This document shows positions 6,539 to 14,756 of a stretch of 36,221 bases of DNA, in pieces (the stretch's first letter is position 1; every line of letters begins with the position of its first letter). The notes beneath the pieces were generated by a model. It was given only the letters and a program-made list of their open reading frames with translations. It made no database searches and was not told the origin of the DNA. The DNA comes from an uncultured Ruminococcus sp. GTDB taxonomy: Bacteria > Bacillota > Clostridia > Oscillospirales > Ruminococcaceae. The stretch lies in the NCBI GenBank assembly GCA_902786965.1, contig CADAEJ010000013.1, positions 1 to 36,221 on the forward strand, in the 5' to 3' direction. The position numbers were made by a program, and so were the translations under genes.

Positions 6539-7378
6539 TCAGCAGTTGCCGATGTACACATATTTCAGCTTTTTGCGTGCGATATCAGCAAAGCGCTTTA
6601 TCAGATCAATACTTGTAGCATCGCGGTCGCTCATTTTAAAGCGCGGGAAAAACCTTGTCAGGTGCAGGGGAGTTTCACCGCTTTGCAGGTCTGCGACCCA
6701 ATCAACAAGGTCACGAAGCTCGTTTTCATCATCACTTACACCGGGCACGATAAGCGTAGTGATCTCAACGTGGCAAAACTGCACGGCGCGCCTGATGAAC
6801 TGCTTTACTGTTTCGAGGTCGCCGCCGAGAACATCCTTGTAGGTTTGTGCGTTAAAGCATTTGAGGTCGATGTTCATCGCGTCGATGCAGCCCTGCAGCT
6901 CGTCAAGCACGCAAAGCTCCGCAGAGGCGTTTGTCACAAGAACGTTTTTCATACCTGCCTTTTTTACAAGCCTTGCTGTGTCGCGCACAAATTCGCAGCA
7001 GACAAGCGGCTCGTTGTAGGTGAATGCTGCGCCGATATTTCCCTGCGGTTTGTATTTCAGCGCAAGCTCGGCAGCCTTTTGCGGCTCAAGCTGACGGAGC
7101 TGTTCACCCATATTCATCGCCTGAGATGACCACGATATCTCGCTGTTCTGGCAAAAGGGGCAGCGCATATTGCACCCGCAGCCGCCAAAAGAGAGCACCA
7201 TTGAACCGGGATAAAATCTTTTCAGCGGCTTTTTCTCTATAGGGTCAAGCGCGATCGCTGACACTTTGCCGTAGTGCTTTGGAACGACTTTTCCGCCCGT
7301 GCAGACCCTTGCACCGCAAAAGCCCGTCTGCCCCTCACGCAGACTGCAATGCCTGAAACAGACCTCGCAAATCGGCAT
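6539..7378 (-). CDS. amrS: AmmeMemoRadiSam system radical SAM enzyme
   Basis: This 279-residue radical S-adenosylmethionine enzyme has the [4Fe-4S] motif CNMRCPFC (Cys69, Cys73, Cys76), preceded by the family-typical cysteine-rich N-terminus (CEVCFRHC, then GFCGAR). The following TYNEP, NASAEL and MNIDLKCF segments are typical of the AmmeMemoRadiSam group. Its partners, Memo and AMMECR1, are encoded by the fused gene immediately upstream, 13 bases away, so the two are co-transcribed. The reaction is not established. The protein ends at YIGNC, whereas longer relatives continue about 30 residues into another cysteine pair. The shorter form could be natural. AAGGAG precedes the ATG. Confidence 0.88.
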   Translation of the reverse strand: MPICEVCFRHCSLREGQTGFCGARVCTGGKVVPKHYGKVSAIALDPIEKKPLKRFYPGSMVLSFGGCGCNMRCPFCQNSEISWSSQAMNMGEQLRQLEPQKAAELALKYKPQGNIGAAFTYNEPLVCCEFVRDTARLVKKAGMKNVLVTNASAELCVLDELQGCIDAMNIDLKCFNAQTYKDVLGGDLETVKQFIRRAVQFCHVEITTLIVPGVSDDENELRDLVDWVADLQSGETPLHLTRFFPRFKMSDRDATSIDLIKRFADIARKKLKYVYIGNC

Positions 7379-7391
7379 TTACTCACGCTCC

Positions 7392-8702
7392 TTACTTGTG
7401 CCTGATGACTTCAAATCTATGAAGGACTATCGGCTCGTCCTGTCTGATGTTACCCTTCGCGCGCGCTATGCGGACCTGCTGCTCCGGGCTGTCCACGCCG
7501 TCAAGGTCGGGCAGGAGCAGACCGCGTCTGAAGCCGTTTGAAACGATAACTCCGTAGCGCTTTACATCAAGCTCGTCAAGCGATGAGATCTGCTCGGGCT
7601 CGTTCAGAACGTCAACATTGATCTCAAGCTGCGAAAGCTCGTCCTCGGTAATAGGGTCAAATCGGGGGTCGCGCGAGGCGGCGCTTATGGCGTTTGAGAT
7701 TATCTCCTGCGCAACGCTCGGCTCGGTGGGTGCGATAGTGCCTATGCAGCCGCGAAGCTCGCCGTTTTTGTGTATAGAAACGAAAGCACCTGCACGGGTG
7801 TTTTTCATTTCATCGGGAGTGCCTTCGGGGAGCGCGAGCTTTTCCCCTGTTGTAACGTAGTGGGTGAGCGCCGCTTTTGCAAGCTCAACATAAGGATCTT
7901 TTCTTTGCGGATAGAACGTGCATACGCCGTAGCCGACACCTGTTACGTCCTCGTGCGAAAGCACCTTTGCATCGACCTTTGCGCCGTCAAGAGCCCCTGA
8001 CATTATGATGAAAGAGCGATGACCGCACTCGGCTGCCTGCTCACAGAAGCTTTCATCAAAGTCCATAAGCTCGCCAAGCGCACCGCGCGCACAAACGTCG
8101 ATTAGCCGTGCATCGTATTTCGGCCCCTGCGTATCAAAGCCATATGGACCGTGATCCTGAAGCTTGTGCGATAGATCGCCGCTTGCGATGTAGACGGCGC
8201 GCCTTTGAGTCTTTTCTACTGCTTTTGCGATAAGCTGACCGAAGCGATAATTATAATCAAACCCGAGCCACGAAAGCCCGACACGAAGCAGCTTGAAATC
8301 GAGGTCATGCTTTTCTATAAAGTAAAGCGGCACCATTGTTCCGTGGTCGAGCGCGGTGCTGCGTGCGCTGTCAGCAAACGCGGGAAAGCCCTCGCGCTTT
8401 GCAAGATCTTCAAGTGTCTGCGCAAGCTCGGTATCGTAGCTTTCCTCAAATCTCACCTGCGGCGCACGGAAATCGGCAAAGCTGCCAACGCCTTTTTCAC
8501 CGCACGAGATATGAAATCCGTCACGGTACATTGGTGCGTGCGGGCTTGAAATAATGATAGTATCAGGCTTCAGCGCGGCGACCTGCGCGGCGATCTCGCG
8601 GTAGGAGTCTATCGTTTTTTGTACCTCTTTTTCGTTACCGCGCCCGACCTCTGCAACGATAAGCGGCGGGTGGGGCACTATAAATGCAGCAAGTATAGCC
8701 AT
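7392..8702 (-). CDS. fused AmmeMemoRadiSam protein B (Memo) and protein A (AMMECR1)
   Basis: This 436-residue protein joins two conserved families. Residues 1-265 are the Memo/LigB class III extradiol dioxygenase-like fold: PHPPL at 10-14, SPHAP with His55, LDHG with His120, SGDLSH with His179, and ECG with Cys226. These match the metal-site residues described for human MEMO1. Residues 270-436 are the AMMECR1 domain with its LRGCIGT signature (316-322). In many organisms these are separate genes. The radical SAM partner follows in the same operon, so this is a complete AmmeMemoRadiSam set in two genes. Biochemical function is unknown in bacteria. AAGGAG precedes the ATG and a perfect-consensus promoter drives the pair. 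Confidence 0.92.
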   Translation of the reverse strand: MAILAAFIVPHPPLIVAEVGRGNEKEVQKTIDSYREIAAQVAALKPDTIIISSPHAPMYRDGFHISCGEKGVGSFADFRAPQVRFEESYDTELAQTLEDLAKREGFPAFADSARSTALDHGTMVPLYFIEKHDLDFKLLRVGLSWLGFDYNYRFGQLIAKAVEKTQRRAVYIASGDLSHKLQDHGPYGFDTQGPKYDARLIDVCARGALGELMDFDESFCEQAAECGHRSFIIMSGALDGAKVDAKVLSHEDVTGVGYGVCTFYPQRKDPYVELAKAALTHYVTTGEKLALPEGTPDEMKNTRAGAFVSIHKNGELRGCIGTIAPTEPSVAQEIISNAISAASRDPRFDPITEDELSQLEINVDVLNEPEQISSLDELDVKRYGVIVSNGFRRGLLLPDLDGVDSPEQQVRIARAKGNIRQDEPIVLHRFEVIRHK

Positions 8703-8739
8703 AGCGGATCTCCTTTCAATTGCGTGGTTTCCTGCTACA

Positions 8740-8768
8740 ATTATATATTACGGATCGGGTGCTGTCAA
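8740..8768 (-). promoter_or_regulatory. perfect-consensus sigma-A promoter of the AmmeMemoRadiSam operon
   Basis: Read on the minus strand: TTGACA, 17-bp spacer, TATAAT, both hexamers perfect, with a leader of about 30 bases. Strong constitutive expression is implied. Confidence 0.85.
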
Positions 8769-8778
8769 GGGCGGGTGA

Positions 8779-9192
8779 CTACATTTTGATGTACCAGCCG
8801 CTGTATTTTGTCATTTCGGCAGTCGGCTCGCTTTTTGGTCTATCGTATGGCGAATAGATAAGCTTGTGATTGTTTGAAGATCCTTTGCTGCTTGTGCCGA
8901 ACTCGACCTCGCGGCGATCATCGCTCACGCCGATGTACAGAAAATCCTTGTCAAGCACATTTTTGATGTCCTTGCTTATCACGGTAAAGTTATCTGCATC
9001 CTGCACATAGATATACTTTGTATCCTGCTCGGTATACTTTATAAAGTAGTCTGCGACTGCGGTGAATGAGCTTTGGCTTTTTTTCAGATCCCCAAGCATA
9101 TCCTCCCGTGTGGACTCTTTGGGAACAAAAAAGTAAAAGGCTGCACCTGCGATAGCTGCGATAAGTATTGCTGTAAAAAGCATCTGTTTCAT
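8779..9192 (-). CDS. small membrane-anchored protein of unknown function
   Basis: This protein is 137 residues from the ATG at 9192, chosen because GGGAG lies seven bases upstream. A longer in-frame start at 9291 has no ribosome binding site and adds nonhydrophobic sequence. Residues 5-23 form one hydrophobic segment, followed by a soluble domain of about 110 residues probably outside the membrane. The domain alternates short hydrophobic and charged stretches (YIYVQDADNFTVISKDIKNV) and ends YSGWYIKM. There is no lipobox. I recognise no family. It stops just before the AmmeMemoRadiSam promoter and reads divergently from the FtsX-type permease gene, which does not by itself indicate a shared role. 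Confidence 0.65.
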   Translation of the reverse strand: MKQMLFTAILIAAIAGAAFYFFVPKESTREDMLGDLKKSQSSFTAVADYFIKYTEQDTKYIYVQDADNFTVISKDIKNVLDKDFLYIGVSDDRREVEFGTSSKGSSNNHKLIYSPYDRPKSEPTAEMTKYSGWYIKM

Positions 9193-9219
9193 AAGATCAT
9201 CTCCCTTTCTGTACTTTGC

Positions 9220-9225
9220 ATAATA
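9220..9225 (-). promoter_or_regulatory. extended -10 element before the 137-residue protein gene
   Basis: On the minus strand GTGCTATTATG carries TATTAT with TGC just upstream, without a convincing -35 box at 17 bp. The same GTGCTATTATG occurs before the vWA gene (16715-16720). Confidence 0.45.
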
Positions 9226-9395
9226 GCACTTTTTTGCCGCATCGGGCAGATTTTGTTGTGAGATGGGCGTATTCGCGGTGCGGATCGGCAAAAAAGCATT
9301 TCACCACAAAAAATAGTCAATTCACACCCCGGCGGAATTATTCGGCTGATTTGTGTGCTATGATATCATCAGACAAATATGAAGGGGCTGATACT
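9226..9395. other. divergent intergenic region before the FtsX-type permease gene
   Basis: The region holds TATGAT (9359-9364), a plausible -10 without a good -35, and a loose inverted pair, TTTGTTGTGA (9252-9261) with TCACCACAAA (9301-9310), 9 of 10 matched. The weak core promoter fits an activator-dependent promoter, possibly controlled by the LytTR regulator downstream. This is inference. Confidence 0.35.
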
Positions 9396-11843
9396 ATGTC
9401 TATCCTTGGCAGACTTATAAGGAGAAATATTACAGGCAAGCCGCTGCGCTCGTTCGCGATAATCATCGCACTTGCGGCATCAGCGTTTGCGATGCTTTTC
9501 TGCATAGCGGGCAGGGAGGCTCCCGAGCAGGCGATGCGTGAGAGGATGCTTGCGGCATACGGCGGTGCGGAGATGCTGGTAATGGACAGCAAGCGCGATC
9601 TGAAGCTTGATAAGGCGGATTTCCCCGAGGGAACGAAAATGTTTTTTCAGACAACGACCGACATCAGAGCCAAGTCGCAAAAGGGTGAATATTCGGCAAC
9701 GCTGGGCAGCTTTGACAGCGCCTCTGCGGTGCAGTTCGGGCTTTGCGAAAGCGAGTATAACGCAGGCAGCGGAGTTATAATCTCACAAGCCTTTGCCAAA
9801 AAGGCAGGACTGAAGCAGGGCGACAGCGTGAGCATAACAGCCAACATAGCCCAGGGGGATAAGCCTGCAAAGAAGAAAACCCTGTCACTTAAAGTAACGC
9901 AGGTGAGCGATGACAAGTACTTGCGCCGCAAGGTCAACACGATATATGTAAGTATGGATACCTTTACCGCGCTGACGGGAACAAAGGGATACAGGACGGC
10001 GATGGTAGATCTGCCTGATGATGCTGATGTGATGCAGCTTTGTATTGATCTGCAAAAAAAATACGAAAAACACAAGTACACATTCGCGCCGCTCCTCACC
10101 GATGACCTGATGAATGAGATCAACAACCAGACGACTGTATTCTATCTTATCTTTGCAGTGATACTGCTGATGACGCTGTTTCTCACGTTTTCTATGTCGC
10201 GTCATATCGCAAACGAAAGGCTGTCATCTATCGGTACGCTTCGCAGCATTGGCGGAAGTATCCCAAAGACCTCGACGCTGCTTATCATCGAAAGCTCGGT
10301 ATATGGACTTGTCGGCGGACTTATCGGCGCGGTCGGCTTTATGCTGTGCGGCAGCTTTGCGGTGACTGCTTTCTTCGGCTCGATAGGTGATTACAGCCTG
10401 CCGATATGGTGGTATCCGCTGTCGGTGCTGCTTGCGGTGATAATACAGATAGTCAGCCAGTCGGGCGCGCTGGTCAAGGCGGTAAAGACTCCCGTGCGCG
10501 ATATAATATTCTCGTCAAGGGACACGGCTTATCATATCAGCGTTAAAAAGCTTATAATAGGCAGCGTGATGCTTGCAGCCGGCACGGTGATGGGAATGTT
10601 TGTGGAGGATACTATCCCGAGCATCGCGGCGATAACGCTTTTGTGCATTGGCTCGGTGATGGTAATGCCGATAGTTATAAAGCTTGTTTCGATGCTGCTT
10701 GTAAAGCTGTTTGCAGCGCTCGGGCTGCCGTGCGCAAAGCTTGCGGCAAACGAATGCTCTCACAAAAAGAGTGCTGTAACAAGCACGCAGCTCACGTTTA
10801 TCGCGCTTGCGATAACAACTGCTGTGCTTATCACGGATTCTGCTATCAAGGGATCATACAGCTGCGATCACTACAATTATGATGTTGCTGTTGAGGTAGG
10901 CAAGCCGCTTGCGGAATGTGAGTTCATCACAAAGCTTGACGGCGTTAAGCGCTCGGAGATCAAAAGGGAAACGACATTTAATATGTCGGTAAACGGCAGC
11001 AAGAAAACCTATGTGGATATTGCCGCATACAGCGAGTTCAGAATGAATCGGATAATCGAGGGCATCAAGGCAGAGCCCGCAGATGGCGAGGCGGTTATGG
11101 GAAGCGATTTCGCAAAAAGGTACGGCGTAAAAAAGGGCGACACGATCAAGCTCGTTGATGAAGATGATTACTTTATTGATGAAAACGGCGTAAGCACACA
11201 CCCTCAGTATACAATAAAGATCGCTGATATCTGCCCGGCCGTTTCAAGCTACGGCAACCTGCTGGTAGTGAACGGCAAGTGGTTCATCAGAGAGTTCGGA
11301 GATTTTGTGAATACTGTTTACGTTGACCTTTCACAAAAGCTGAACGTTGATGATCTCACAAATCAGGTGCAGGAAAGGCTGCCCGATGCGGATGTCGTCA
11401 CGGCGCAGCAGAAAAGGGAAGAAAATGAAGAGGACAGCAGGAGCATTATGACCATTCTCTACTCGATACTTGCGGTGGGCTGCGTGCTTTCGCTGCTTGG
11501 CGCGGTGAGCAACGCGGTGATAGGCTTTGAACAGTCAAAGAGAAAATATGCGGTGCTGCACTCGGTAGCGGCGAGCAAGAAAAAGCTTTCAAAGCTGATA
11601 CTGCTCGAAACGTTTTTCTCCTCGCTCACAGCATCGGTATTTGCGGTGCTTATGGGCACGATGCTGACTAAAATGATTGAAACAGCGCTTGACAACATCG
11701 GAGTAATAGTTTCTATCAAATACGACTTTTTGATGATAGCAACGTTTATTGCCGCAATGATCGCGGTGCTTATGCTTGCAGCGGTCAAGCCGATAGTCAG
11801 CCTGCGCAGAATGAACACAGCCGCAGAGCTGAAATACGAATAA
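9396..11843 (+). CDS. ABC transporter permease with two FtsX domains (MacB/BceB-like)
   Basis: This 815-residue membrane protein starts at the ATG at 9396, preceded by GAAGGGG; an upstream in-frame start adds about 60 unlikely residues. It shows an N-terminal membrane helix, a large extracytoplasmic domain (about 50-290), a three-helix FtsX block, further helices and a second extracytoplasmic domain (about 520-690), then a C-terminal FtsX block ending in SLRRMNTAAELKYE. The duplicated FtsX layout is typical of permeases that move or sense peptides and lipids at the membrane outer face. The ATPase gene follows 13 bases later and a two-component system after that, the usual arrangement of antimicrobial-peptide or signal-responsive modules. 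Substrate unknown. Confidence 0.88.
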   Translation: MSILGRLIRRNITGKPLRSFAIIIALAASAFAMLFCIAGREAPEQAMRERMLAAYGGAEMLVMDSKRDLKLDKADFPEGTKMFFQTTTDIRAKSQKGEYSATLGSFDSASAVQFGLCESEYNAGSGVIISQAFAKKAGLKQGDSVSITANIAQGDKPAKKKTLSLKVTQVSDDKYLRRKVNTIYVSMDTFTALTGTKGYRTAMVDLPDDADVMQLCIDLQKKYEKHKYTFAPLLTDDLMNEINNQTTVFYLIFAVILLMTLFLTFSMSRHIANERLSSIGTLRSIGGSIPKTSTLLIIESSVYGLVGGLIGAVGFMLCGSFAVTAFFGSIGDYSLPIWWYPLSVLLAVIIQIVSQSGALVKAVKTPVRDIIFSSRDTAYHISVKKLIIGSVMLAAGTVMGMFVEDTIPSIAAITLLCIGSVMVMPIVIKLVSMLLVKLFAALGLPCAKLAANECSHKKSAVTSTQLTFIALAITTAVLITDSAIKGSYSCDHYNYDVAVEVGKPLAECEFITKLDGVKRSEIKRETTFNMSVNGSKKTYVDIAAYSEFRMNRIIEGIKAEPADGEAVMGSDFAKRYGVKKGDTIKLVDEDDYFIDENGVSTHPQYTIKIADICPAVSSYGNLLVVNGKWFIREFGDFVNTVYVDLSQKLNVDDLTNQVQERLPDADVVTAQQKREENEEDSRSIMTILYSILAVGCVLSLLGAVSNAVIGFEQSKRKYAVLHSVAASKKKLSKLILLETFFSSLTASVFAVLMGTMLTKMIETALDNIGVIVSIKYDFLMIATFIAAMIAVLMLAAVKPIVSLRRMNTAAELKYE

Positions 11844-11856
11844 CGGAGGTAATGAT

Positions 11857-12537
11857 ATGAACAGCGTTATACAGATCAAAAATCTCAAAAAGCATTTCGG
11901 CTCGGGTGAGAACGAGGCGCTTATCTTTGACGGTGCAGACCTTGATATCGAAAAGGGCAGCTTTGTTTCGCTCACGGGTGCATCAGGCAGCGGAAAATCA
12001 ACACTTTTGTACCTGCTTGGCGGGCTCGACCGCGATTTCACGGGCGATATACGGATAATGGGCAGAAGCATAAACGGCATGGACGACAAGCAGCTTTCAG
12101 ACCTGCGCTCGTTCACGATGAGCTATGTGTTCCAGTTTTACAACCTTGTGGCAAATCTTACGGTCGAGGAGAACATTCTGCTGCCTATCGAGCTTTCGGG
12201 CAGAAAGGCAAAGGACTACAAAAAGCAGCTTGAAGATATTCTTGAAATAACGGGTTTGTCAAGCAAAAGAAAAAGCTTCCCTGCGCAGCTTTCGGGCGGT
12301 CAGCAGCAAAGATGCTCTATCGCAAGGGCGGTGCTTTCAGAGCCAAAGATACTGCTTGCCGATGAGCCGACAGGAAACCTTGATAAGAACTCGGGTGCGG
12401 AGATAATGAAGCTTTTCAAGCGCCTGAACGAAGAAAAGGGCATCACCGTTTTGCAGGTGACGCATTCTGACGAGTGTGCAGCATACGGCGACAGAATTGT
12501 AAAACTTTGCGACTACCGACTTGAAGATATTGTTTAG
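11857..12537 (+). CDS. ABC transporter ATP-binding protein, LolD/MacB type
   Basis: This 226-residue ABC ATPase partners the FtsX-type permease just upstream. Motifs are complete: Walker A GASGSGKST, Q-loop MSYVFQFYNL, signature LSGGQQQR, Walker B ILLADEPTGNLD and H-loop VTHSDE. The DEPTGNLD form is characteristic of the LolD/MacB/BceA/FtsE group. CGGAGGT lies at optimal distance before the ATG. The last codons contain the -35 box of the promoter for the following two-component system, so the two units can be expressed separately. Confidence 0.92.
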   Translation: MNSVIQIKNLKKHFGSGENEALIFDGADLDIEKGSFVSLTGASGSGKSTLLYLLGGLDRDFTGDIRIMGRSINGMDDKQLSDLRSFTMSYVFQFYNLVANLTVEENILLPIELSGRKAKDYKKQLEDILEITGLSSKRKSFPAQLSGGQQQRCSIARAVLSEPKILLADEPTGNLDKNSGAEIMKLFKRLNEEKGITVLQVTHSDECAAYGDRIVKLCDYRLEDIV

Positions 12538-12549
12538 ATATGGTATAAT
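12521..12549 (+). promoter_or_regulatory. sigma-A promoter of the LytTR two-component system
   Basis: TTGAAG (inside the ATPase gene), 17-bp spacer, TATAAT. The leader to the TTG start at 12618 is about 60 bases. Confidence 0.7.
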
Positions 12550-12617
12550 AAATGTATCTTCAATACCTGCTGTAAATCAGTGGTGACTTATTAAAAAATG
12601 AAAGGGCGGTGTGTGCT

Positions 12618-13325
12618 TTGAGGATCGCGGTGTGTGATGACGATACAGTTTTTGCGCGCGCTTTGTGCAAAAGGCTTGAGAGTCTGGGGCAGAGCGATAT
12701 GCTGGTATGCGCTTTTTCAAGCGGCACCGACCTTGTGAGAGAGATATCCTCGGGCAGAAGGCTCGATGCGGTGTTTCTTGATATTGAAATGCCGGGGCTG
12801 AACGGTCTGGATGCGGCAAGGAAGCTGCGCGAGCTTGGCGGTGAGCTTTCGATAATCTTTCTGACGAGCCACACCGAGCTTGCTATGGAGGGCTACGAGG
12901 TAGATGCTCTGCGGTTTCTGCCAAAGGATTGCTCGGATAAAAAGCTTACCGAGTCCTTGCAGGCGATACAGCGCGAGCTTGCTGCCAAGCCCAATGTGGT
13001 CATCAGGCAAAAAGGGGAGGAGTATGTGGTTCCTCCCGATAAGATAATACTTGTGCAGGCAGACAACAACACGGTGCATTTTACAATGTGCGGCGAAACG
13101 ATAAGTGCAAGGATGAAGCTGACGCAGGCACTTGAAATGCTGGAAAAGGCATCGCAGGAGTTTGTTAAGGTACACCGCTGCATAATAGTCAACCTGCGCC
13201 ATGTAAGCAAGTACAATGCAAAGGAGATAATCCTTGACAACGGCGAAACGGTACCGATAAGCAAAAGCTGCGCGGGCGAGTTCAAAGAGAAGATGTTTGA
13301 ATTTGTCCGTATAAGCGCAAGATAG
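12618..13325 (+). CDS. LytTR-family response regulator
   Basis: This 235-residue response regulator has a receiver domain (1-120) with an acidic pocket (CDDD) and phospho-acceptor Asp55 in FLDIEMPG, followed by a LytTR DNA-binding domain (about 135-235) with FVKVHRCIIVNLRHV. LytTR proteins bind paired short direct repeats and often control peptide, bacteriocin or envelope genes. I place the start at the TTG at 12618, eight bases after AAAGGGCGG; a GTG at 12609 overlaps that site. The histidine kinase gene follows 12 bases after the stop. It probably regulates the adjacent transporter. Confidence 0.87.
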   Translation: MRIAVCDDDTVFARALCKRLESLGQSDMLVCAFSSGTDLVREISSGRRLDAVFLDIEMPGLNGLDAARKLRELGGELSIIFLTSHTELAMEGYEVDALRFLPKDCSDKKLTESLQAIQRELAAKPNVVIRQKGEEYVVPPDKIILVQADNNTVHFTMCGETISARMKLTQALEMLEKASQEFVKVHRCIIVNLRHVSKYNAKEIILDNGETVPISKSCAGEFKEKMFEFVRISAR

Positions 13326-13337
13326 GAGCGTGCAGGA

Positions 13338-14648
13338 ATGAAGGCTCTTACCTATTTGCTGTTTTATACGATAGGCTTTGTTCAGGCTTTCGGCGCGTGC
13401 TTTATGATAAAGAACGTCTTTCGCTGGAAGATAAGAAAATATATGCTGTTTTGCGCACTATGCGGTACATTCACGTTTATGTACTGCTTTTTGCCGTTTT
13501 TGCTCGGTTCAAGCAGTGTCGCTCTGAACGATACTATACTTGCTGCTGTGTATGTGCCGCTGATCTGGCTGGTACTGACAGACCGCTCGCTAAAAAGTCT
13601 TGCGGCGAGCTTATCGGGATTTGTGTTTGTTTCAAGCACGAGCGCGGTGCTTATCCAGCCCGTGAACCTGTTGATAAGCTTTGCAGCAAAAAGCACTGAT
13701 TCGGCTTTGCTGACCTATATGATAACGCTTATCGCGCAGCTTGCAGCGCTGGGGTTTATCGTGCTTATCGGAAAGCTCGGCAAAAGCAGCATAAGCGAGC
13801 CGATGGGCATATGGAACATAATCTTTATCTCGCTGCTTTCGTTTGGTATGTTTGAGCTGACGATGAACGCGTTCGGCAGGGAGATGACAGCGGATAGGTC
13901 ATCGGCAAGCGCGGTAGTTATATCTGTTCTTTCGCTGGCGTTTCTGACGGTTGCGGTCGTGATGACAGTAAAGCTGACCGAGAGCCGCTATTACAGCACG
14001 CTCAACAGCATCAACGAGAGCTATCTCAATGCGCAGAAGGACTACTACGAGATAAAACAGAACTCGGATACGGAGATACGCCGCATACGCCATGATATGA
14101 AAAACCACCTTATCTGCATAAGAGAGCTTGCCGCGCAGGGCAGATATGACGAGCTTGAAAGCTACATCAGCGAGATAAGTGAAAAGGTCAGGGACGCTGA
14201 CAGGCTTATACACACGGGCAGCGGAATAATAGATGCGATAGTTAACGAGAAAGCTGCGGCTGCAAAAAAAGCAGGTGCGCAGTTTGAATGGGAGGGCACT
14301 ATCAGCGGGCTTGAGATATCGGCGGTGGATAGCTGCACGCTGGTCGCTAATCTTCTTGATAATGCACTTGAGGCGTGCGATAAGGTCGATGTTGCAAAGA
14401 GATTTATTTCATTAAGCTTCAGGCGCAGCGAGCATTTTCTGCTGATGACGTGTGAAAACTCTGCGGCGAGAGTGGTCGAGCTTTCGGGCGGCAGACCGCT
14501 TTCAACAAAGTCGGATAAGGCTAATCACGGCTTCGGACTTGAAAACATCGAGCGCTGTGTTAAAAAATACGGCGGCGAGCTGAAGCTGTCAAGCGAGGAG
14601 CGCGGCGGTCAGGCGGTGTTTACTGCGCAGGCGATAATCCCGCTTTGA
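13338..14648 (+). CDS. sensor histidine kinase, GHKL/AgrC-like
   Basis: This 436-residue sensor kinase has an N-terminal membrane part of about six helices (residues 5-215), a short coiled linker, a phospho-acceptor motif RHDMKNHL with His252, an N-box LLDNALEACD and a G-box GFGLENI. The polytopic sensor plus GHKL ATPase matches AgrC-type kinases that detect peptides in the membrane and pair with LytTR regulators, as here. No pheromone precursor or AgrB-like protease gene is visible nearby, so it may sense a peptide from elsewhere, a drug, or transporter state. TAGGAGCG precedes the ATG. Confidence 0.88.
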   Translation: MKALTYLLFYTIGFVQAFGACFMIKNVFRWKIRKYMLFCALCGTFTFMYCFLPFLLGSSSVALNDTILAAVYVPLIWLVLTDRSLKSLAASLSGFVFVSSTSAVLIQPVNLLISFAAKSTDSALLTYMITLIAQLAALGFIVLIGKLGKSSISEPMGIWNIIFISLLSFGMFELTMNAFGREMTADRSSASAVVISVLSLAFLTVAVVMTVKLTESRYYSTLNSINESYLNAQKDYYEIKQNSDTEIRRIRHDMKNHLICIRELAAQGRYDELESYISEISEKVRDADRLIHTGSGIIDAIVNEKAAAAKKAGAQFEWEGTISGLEISAVDSCTLVANLLDNALEACDKVDVAKRFISLSFRRSEHFLLMTCENSAARVVELSGGRPLSTKSDKANHGFGLENIERCVKKYGGELKLSSEERGGQAVFTAQAIIPL

Positions 14649-14687
14649 TATAACCTGAACGAATAGTATGCTATTTGCTATAAGTAT

Positions 14688-14716
14688 TTGCAATATTCCC
14701 GGGCGTGTGATATACT
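14688..14716 (+). promoter_or_regulatory. sigma-A promoter of the alcohol dehydrogenase gene
   Basis: TTGCAA, 17-bp spacer, TATACT; expected start near 14723. Confidence 0.72.
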
Positions 14717-14756
14717 CTAATCAATGACATAACAAACATACAGGAGGTATCACAAT

